Shown here: one piece after another, positions 1-7,300 of the stretch
Layout: every line of letters begins with the position of its first letter
Numbering within the stretch: position 1 is the first letter of the stretch
Source: Candidatus Dadabacteria bacterium
GTDB lineage: Bacteria; J088
Direction: 5' to 3'
Length of the DNA stretch: 8,268 nt
NCBI GenBank assembly: GCA_003695505.1
Contig: RFIY01000102.1
Span: 1-8,268 of the forward strand
Notes under the pieces: model-generated
The model's database searches: none
Told to the model about the DNA's origin: nothing
Seen by the model: the letters and a program-made list of their open reading frames with translations, nothing else
Program-made: the position numbers and the translations under genes

Positions 1-1395
1 CGACGCATCCACCTCGGCCACCGGATTGAGCTGATCTTTGTACAACCAGCCACGCTCCAACACCCCATCACGCAACTTCGCCACGCGGCGGTTGAATGCA
101 TCCACAAGATAACGAATCTCCACGCCGGTCGGCAGCGTCACCGCTCGCAGATTGCCCAGCGCATCGTACCCGTAGCCCGTCCGCCCGTCGGGGCCCTCTT
201 TCGCGACAAGATCGCCGTTGGCATCCCACTCATAGGTCGTCGAGCCCCAGCTCAGCAGCCGGTCCTGGTCATCATAGATACCGTACTCCACCTGACCATC
301 GCGACTTCGGCTCAGACGATTGCCGTTGGCGTCATAACTGTATCGCTCCGCGACACCGTTACGCCAGACGGCCGTCAGGCGTCCACGGTCATCGTATTCG
401 AATTCCCAATGATCCGTCTGGCCGGGCAATGCATCGTCACGCGCAACCACGCGTCCCAGTGCATCGCGTTGCCAGGCAAACGACGCCAGCGGACTGCCGC
501 CGAAACGGGATTCCGACAGCACCGGCTCCCCAAACTCGTTCCAGAGAACCGCTGTCGTTACTTCACCCGCTTGCTCGGCCACAACAAGGCCGTTTGCGTC
601 GCGATACAGTTGCAGCTCGCCGGCGCCGATCAGCAGCCCGTCGGAATCGTAGCTGCGGGCCACCGCCGGTCGGTCGTTGACCTGCAGACCCGTCAGCCAG
701 AAGTTGTTGTCCCAGGTGTAATGGACACGCCCGCTGACCGGACCGCTCCATTCGTGCAGTGACGGCAATGGGCCGATCCACGACGACTCGATCACGACAC
801 CGTCGTCGCTTTCGCCGCGGGTGACGCGCCCGGTTTTCGACCAGACGTAGTCACGGCGGAGACCCGGCGCGGAGATTTGTTGCAGCCGTCCACCGCTGTT
901 GTAGGTGTAATCGATGCGTTGCGCGTCCGGCGGCTCAACGCGTACAAGCTGTTTGTCACGGTTCCAGGACCGCAACGTGGCATCCGGGGAAACGCCCACG
1001 TCGGGCGGATCGTAACTCGATTCCAGACCCATCGGGGTGTAGTTCATCTCGTGCGCGGGACGACCCGGTGGTTCGATGCGTGTCATCAGGTCGCGTCCGT
1101 CGTAAGCAAACGCGACACGCTCGCCGTCCGGCAAGGTCTGACCGATCAGGCGACGATTCGCATCCCATTCGAACTGCAGGACACGCCCCAACGGATCCGT
1201 GGCCGTCCGCAGAAGGCCACGGCTATCCCAGGCAAACCGGCTTTCGCGTTGCTCAACCTGTCCTGCCTGCACGATCCGGGTCAGGTTGCCCGCAGCGTCG
1301 TAATCGAAAAAGACCGGCGCGAGCGTGCCGCTGCGCGATTCGATGATGCGTCCATTGGCGTCATATTTGCGCGTGGCGACCCGACCGGCAGGGGA
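1..1395 (-). other. YD-repeat shell, main C-terminal block
   Basis: Residues 2292-2756 form a regular YD array: ATRKYDANGRIIESRSG, VFFDYDAAGNLTRIVQAG, VLQFEWDANRRLIGQTLPDG, VAFAYDGRDLMTRIEPPGRP, IDYTYNSGGRLQQISAPG, HWEFEYDDRGRLTAVWRNG, ERYSYDANGNRLSRSRDG, TTYEWDANGDLVAKEGPDG, TGYGYDALGNLRAVTLPTG and IRYLVDAFNRRVAKLRDG. The last visible residues, WLYKDQLNPVAEVDAS, are the conserved segment that in relatives comes shortly before the DHLGSPR and DPETGR-type RHS core motifs. The core itself is beyond position 1, so the array is cut short by the window and not by mutation. Confidence 0.95.
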
Positions 1396-4300
1396 GACGA
1401 ACAAGCGTTCTGGATTTACCAGATCATAGGCCATCGACCAGGACCGTCCATTGATGACTCTTGACTCTCTCCATTTGTCGATCCCGGTAGGCCCTGTGCC
1501 CGGCTCATAGGTGATATCGCGGTATTGACGGGACAGTAACCGGCTGTAAGCAACGCTATCGCCCAGAAATAGCTGCATAGTCCGCTCCCTTGCATACCTT
1601 CCTCCGGCAGCAAGTGGCTGCGATGCATATCCAATGCCCTCGACAGACCCATTCAGATGATGACGCACGCCGGACCACTTCGCGCGATTTTCCATATATA
1701 GCTGGCGCCCCCCGCCTGGTGCGACAACATACAAGATGCTCCATTTTCCGCCGTTATACCGAGAATGTTCGTATTCCGTTCTGCGCCCTTCCGGACTGTA
1801 TTTAATGATCCTCCGTTCGTTGTTAAAATCCCGCTCCAATATCATCGCCCCGCCATCTGGATTGCCATGACGAACGAGACGTCCAAAGGGGTCATATCCG
1901 AACCGGTACACGCCTCCGTCAGGATCTGTGTAAGTCTGCATCAATCCATATTGATAGGTGTACGATCGCCTGTATCCTGCCGGATCCTCGGCCTCGGCCA
2001 GGTAGCCATCGGCGCCCGCTGAAAGTACCGTGTGCTCGCCGTATGGACTGACGACACCGATGAGCTCGCCAGTTGCATCGCGCTCGAAGCGCGTCAGGCG
2101 ACCACTTCGGTCCGTGATGCCGGTCACATAACCGTGTGCCCCGTAGAAGAACGCGTAAAGGCGCGCGCCGGTCGTCAGATCGAATGTCTCCAGATGTCGT
2201 CCTTTCCGGTCAAACACATACAGTTCGCGACCGTCTCTGGATCCAATCCGTATCTGATTCCCGTCATAGTCAGGCATCATTGGCAACAACGCCGTGATAC
2301 TGTCGGCCCCATTCGTACGTTCCAGCAGGAACAGGCGTCCGCGCGGCCCTGCTTGCAGCCGGTAGGTCTGCGCCGCCTGACCATCGCATTGCACGGCCGG
2401 CAAGATCGTCGCCGTCAGTGCCTGCGCCGCACCGTCGCTGTACCAACCATCGACTTCCGCAACGCAGCCCTGGTCCGTGACCACAAAGAGCCGGCCCTCG
2501 CGGTTGCTCTCCAGCGCCGCAAGTTGCACCGGTTCGGTCGCACCGGAAACCGTCAGTGCATGAAACGTGCTGCTACCAAATTTGTCGTAACGATTGACAA
2601 GCTGTGTCCCGTCTGGCTTGCGCAGCAGCGCCCAGGCCACCCCGGATGGCACCCAGCCGACATCGACAAGGGTCGCATCCGCAAGGTCCGCTTCCGCCCT
2701 GTCCGTCAACGGCCGCCAGAATTCCTGCACGGTCCCCGACGGCGTACGGCGCACGCCGTGGCCGTCCGCCATCACGACCAGCAATGAACCATCCGCCTCA
2801 ACGAACAGTTCCCGGACATCCATCAGCACCGCCCGTGTCGTACTGTCGGCGAAGGTCCAGTCGATATCCGTCTGGCAGTCGGAGCGAACCGGATGGGGTA
2901 CCGGAGCGCAGACCTCTTCTTCGACCCAGCGCAATTCACAGACGTTCTCGATGCGACAGTCTGGTGTGCACACCTGTTGTCCGGTCGTCTTGCAGCAGAT
3001 CTCATCGCTACCGTCAAAGTGACAGACCTCTTCGTAACAGTTGCCATCGAGGCAACACAGTTTCAGCGGGTCACCGTTGGCTGTAGCCCCGTTGTTGGAG
3101 CAAATAACCCCCGTGGGGTTCGGGTCTGGCACGGGACTACACGCCAGGGCCTCCTGGCAGGTGTAGTCATCCGGCGCACAGGGGCAAGCCCCGCCGGACG
3201 AAGTTCCTTCACATCCCATTTCGGCCTGGCAGGCGAAATCCTCGGGGGGACACGGACAACTCGCCGGCCCCGGCGGGAAGAGGTCACAACCGTTGGCTTC
3301 GCGGCACGCCAGGTCATCGGGTGGGCATTCGCACCCGCCATAACCACCGCCTGAGCTTTCTACGCGGCAATCCGTCGACGCCTCCGGGACGCAGACGTCC
3401 TCGCACACCTCTGACGGTGTGCAAATCGAGCGTTGCCGCGGCTCCATGTGGCATTCGGTACGCGGCACCGTCCAACTGCACAATGCACCGCCCCCCAGTA
3501 CCGTCGTGACCGTCCCATCCCGCTCGAGTCGGCGGACGACTTGCGCTGATGAGTCGAACTGGCTCATTTCCGTATCTTGTTCCACAAACAGAAGGCGCTC
3601 TTCTCTGTCGAATGCAAGCGGTGCGTCAAATGGAATCGCGGTGCTGGAATAAACATCCCACACCCGCCCGGTCCGGTCAATCCGTGACAGATGAACCTCG
3701 TCGGCCCACGAGCTGCTCCTCCAGGACAGGTACACCTGGCCATCAGGCGCGGCCGCGACGGCGCCGATGTCATTGAATTGGGTCATATCGGCACGCGATC
3801 CGGGCCTGGGTGCGAATACCCGGCCCGTAAGCCGAGTCGCGCGCAACTCAACAAGGTCCATGTCCGATGCGCGGATACGTTCGCCGTTGCCCAGCAGCAG
3901 CGTGCGCGTGTTGGGGTCATATTGGTGATGAACGTCGAGCAACCAGCCGAGAAAACCCTGGTCGCGAGGGTCCCAGCTTGCTGCACCAACCGGGTCAGGC
4001 AAGGGCGGTCCGCCAACGATCTTGGCGGAGGTGCGCCGCCATCGAATTTCGGTCCCCAGCAGATGCATCGGCACGTCACCGAAAAACTGCCCCTGTAACC
4101 GATAATAGGCATCCAGTTCTGCCTGATAGCGGTTCAGGGCACTGCTGCTGATGCCGACATTACGACCGTACCGTCTGCTGCCAGATAGCCGACTGACGGG
4201 TGGACGCGGGCGCGGCGTGCTCATAAGCGAGGCAATCCGCTGCGGTAGCCACTGGCTAAAAAGCGGCGCGACTTCGTTTGCATTGGACGTCGTCAACTCG

Positions 4301-7300
4301 GCCGGAAATGTCCAATAATTTACGCGACGCACTTCGCCAATCAATACATTGAATCGTCGATCAAAGGTTGAAACCAGCCTGCCATAGAAATCGAAGGTTC
4401 GGGTCGGCATTGGAATGGCGACAGTCTGACGTCCGATACCTGGCCCATAAATCGCTGTAGAGGCGATGCGCCGGATCATTGGGGAATACGTAAGTCGGTA
4501 TGACCAATCAAACAGATTGTCCGTCACAATAAAATAGACTGCCTCGACATCTGGCTGATCGGTATAATCGACCTCGATCTCAATCTGCGGCTCTCGTGCC
4601 GCCGTACGCCCCGGCACGTGACGGCTGCTGTACCACAGCGTATATGGCGTACCAACAAGCGGGAGGGACTCGCGCAGCGCCTGGTTGGTACATTCCACGA
4701 CTGAACCGCTCACGGTACATTCCGGCCGCTTGTCACATTCGTCGCCCCGGCACGGACATGTTGGCCCGTGACACTCGTTTGGTGGCGGCGCATCGGGTTC
4801 GCACGCGCTACCGCATCGGCGATCATTATCACCACGGCGACGATTGAGACTTAATCGAGTGTTGAGATAGTTAAGATCCCAGACACTCAAGTGCCTGATC
4901 GGCACACGCCAGAAACTCTCACCAACCTCCCAGTGCTGCGCGATCCAACGCAATTCATCGTCGGAAAAACCCAATGCATCCAGCACATCCGCGGCGAGCC
5001 CACCCCTGGGTTCATTGGCCCCGTCCATGGACAGTTGCGCGCGCCCATCGGTGACCGCAGCCACCTTAAAGACATAGCCATTTTCCTCGGGTCGCCAGGC
5101 CGCCTGGCGGTAGTCATAACTGCCCGCCGGCGTGATGGACCCGATAGGAATATCAAGAAAGTTATCTACATAATGAAAGGCCGTACCGCCCCGAAACTCG
5201 AGCTCGAACCCCTCCATCCCGGCCAGCTCCTCTACGCTCCAGTCGACCGCATAGGTATACCCGACCGGGTCGGGCAACGCCCCGGGCATCGCCAGCGGGC
5301 CAAGCGGACCGTTCGTGAATTCCACACCTCGCAAGGTCACGGTCGTCAGTGGGACTTCCACGCCCTGCCCGTCGACCGCTGCTGCCTGAACCCCTGGCGG
5401 CAGAAACAGCCAGCCGCGGCGTCGCCCGCGTTCGTCGGTGATTTCCGGCAAGGCCGCCGTCTGAGCGCGATCACCGCCAAATCGTATCGGAAACACGCGT
5501 GCGGGACGATCGAGCATCACAACGTCCGGAACAGATATGTAAGAACGTTCCGCAAGCTGGCTAACGTCACGCTGCACGGGCAAATAGCCGGATTTCCGGT
5601 ATTCGAGCGCGGCGAAACCGCCGCCATTGAGCACCAGATCGTATACACCATCCAGTCGCGACCAGGTATAACCCAGTTCCGGGTGGGCGCGGACAGAAAC
5701 CCGCACGCCCGCGAGCGGCTCGCCACGCTGATCCACAACCCGGCCGCGCAGCACGACCATCCTGACATCGTCGATCGCGTCCGGATCGACCCCACGTTGG
5801 ACAGGATCCGGGCCGCTGTACAGGAACGCATTGGCGTCAAAGATGTCAAACGGCACGGTTCGATCAATGGGCGGCGCCAGCAAGGCAGGATCGGGCGGCA
5901 ATCCCTCGGCAGAGATCGCGATGCGTACCGAGGCCGGTGCGGAGTCCACACCATTGACCCGGACACGATACATGAAGCTGTCCTGACCTGTGGCGCTCTG
6001 TGCCGGCGTATATCGGAACCGTCCTGCACCCGCATCAAGGATCTCGACCACCCCGCTTGCAGGCGGAGAAACGATCTCGAAACGAACGTCCTGGGTGACG
6101 AGCCAGGCGCCAGCGAACGTAGCGACCAGCGGCACGTCTCGTAACGTCTCGAACTCGAGTGGCGAGGCGACGGGGACATATGGCGAGCCAACCACCGCGC
6201 TGACCGCCAACTGGACCGTTGCCGGATCCGACCAGCCTGTACCGTCGCTGACACGATACGTGAAGTGGTCCTTACCCGCGAAGTCGGTTACAGGACGCCA
6301 TACAAAGAATCCGGTCGTTGCATCGAATTGCAGCGACCCAAATGACGGCCCGGACACCACGGCATACGACAGTGGGTCACCATCCACGTCCACACCAACG
6401 ACCTGTCCCGAAAGGGGCCTGTTGCCTGGACCGGAAAGTTGCTGTGGCATTGCGACCGGCAGATCGTTGACCGGCGTAATATCCAGCCAGATCCTTGCTG
6501 GCGCACTCTCGGTAATGCCATCGGAGGCGACGACGACAAACGAATCCAGTCCATGACTGTCCGGTGTCGGCTTGTAGCTGAATGCCCCATCCGATGCCAG
6601 CACCGTCAGATGTCCGTGTCTCGGTCCTTCAAGTAACCGAAACGTCAACATGTCACCATCGGGGTCTGTGGCCTGAATCTGGCCGGAAAGAACACTGTCC
6701 TCCGCGCCCGTCAGGACCGCAGCGTACACTACCGGCGGATCGTTGAGATTCACTACAAAGGTAAGCGAGCTACTGTATCCTGCATTGCCAGCGCGGTCGC
6801 GGGCATGCCCGGTCCAGACATGCACACCTTCCGTCAACCCGGAAACCGTAACCGCCCGAACATCACCCGTCACGGCCTGCATCTGTCGCTCGCCGCCGTC
6901 GACCTTGATCGCAACGTGATCGCCCGGCACACCGGTCAGGACATCCGTCACGGCAACGACGAATGTCACTTCGGTCGTGCGCAACCGAGCACCGGATCCC
7001 GGCGCCAACAAACGTATTGTCGGCGGCGTCCGGTCCACGACCACACTCTGCAGGACAGAGCGGCCAATGTTGCCGGCGCGATCGCGCGCGATCAGTTGCC
7101 AGTGGTGCACGCCTTCTCCGGTCGTCAAGGGCGCCGCGAACCGTACAGCCGTACCCGGCGCCGGATAGGTCACGCCGTCAAACATGACGCCTGTCGCCTC
7201 AGTCACGACGCCGGCGCGGTCATCCTGCACGATTCCTGACAAGATCAGAGGATCAGCATTGGTCGGCGCGCCATCCGGTGGGAACAGTCCCGTCCAATGC

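Larger units (their letters stand above)
2875..3480 (-). other. Cysteine-rich insertion inside the propeller (30 Cys in 202 residues)
   Basis: Residues 1597-1798 carry 30 cysteines, about 15%, against none in the first 1151 and none in the last 795 residues. The order is: five paired-looking cysteines (CSWTVPRTEC, SICTPSEVCEDVC); three tandem 16-residue CxCxP repeats; then KLCCLDGNCYEEVC, EICCKTTGQQVCTPDC and ENVCELRWVEEEVC. Propeller sequence stops before it (TVTTVLGGG) and resumes after it (DVRELFVEADGSLLVVM), so it is an insertion looping out between blades. No EGF or other named cysteine-knot spacing fits. It is probably a disulfide-stapled projection, possibly a binding module. The fold and function are unknown to me. 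Confidence 0.8.

Noticed and set aside
1-180. A toxin domain or RHS core DPxG motif inside the window
   Set aside because: The sequence is still in YD repeats at position 1 and stops before the family's core motifs, so no tip activity can be claimed.
1396-1767. Insertion sequence or frameshifted pseudogene segment in the YD shell
   Set aside because: There are no inverted repeats, no transposase-like translation, no stop and no frame change. The segment ends in motifs (VINGRSW, then SPAGR) that I remember from relatives at the same place.
2875-3480. EGF-like repeats as in animal teneurins
   Set aside because: The cysteine spacing (C-x-C-x7-C-x5-C, plus CC pairs) does not match the EGF pattern, and the position inside the propeller differs from the teneurin EGF region, which lies N-terminal to the core.
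4891-6144. 417-codon plus-strand open reading frame
   Set aside because: It is codon-aligned antisense to recognisable minus-strand domains (carboxypeptidase-regulatory-like, cadherin-like). Its translation is rich in Arg, His and Pro, shows no domain, and no convincing ribosome binding site precedes it.
5517-6254. 245-codon minus-strand open reading frame in a second frame
   Set aside because: It overlaps the giant gene out of frame, has an Arg/Ser-rich low-complexity translation, and the real frame here encodes clear domain motifs.
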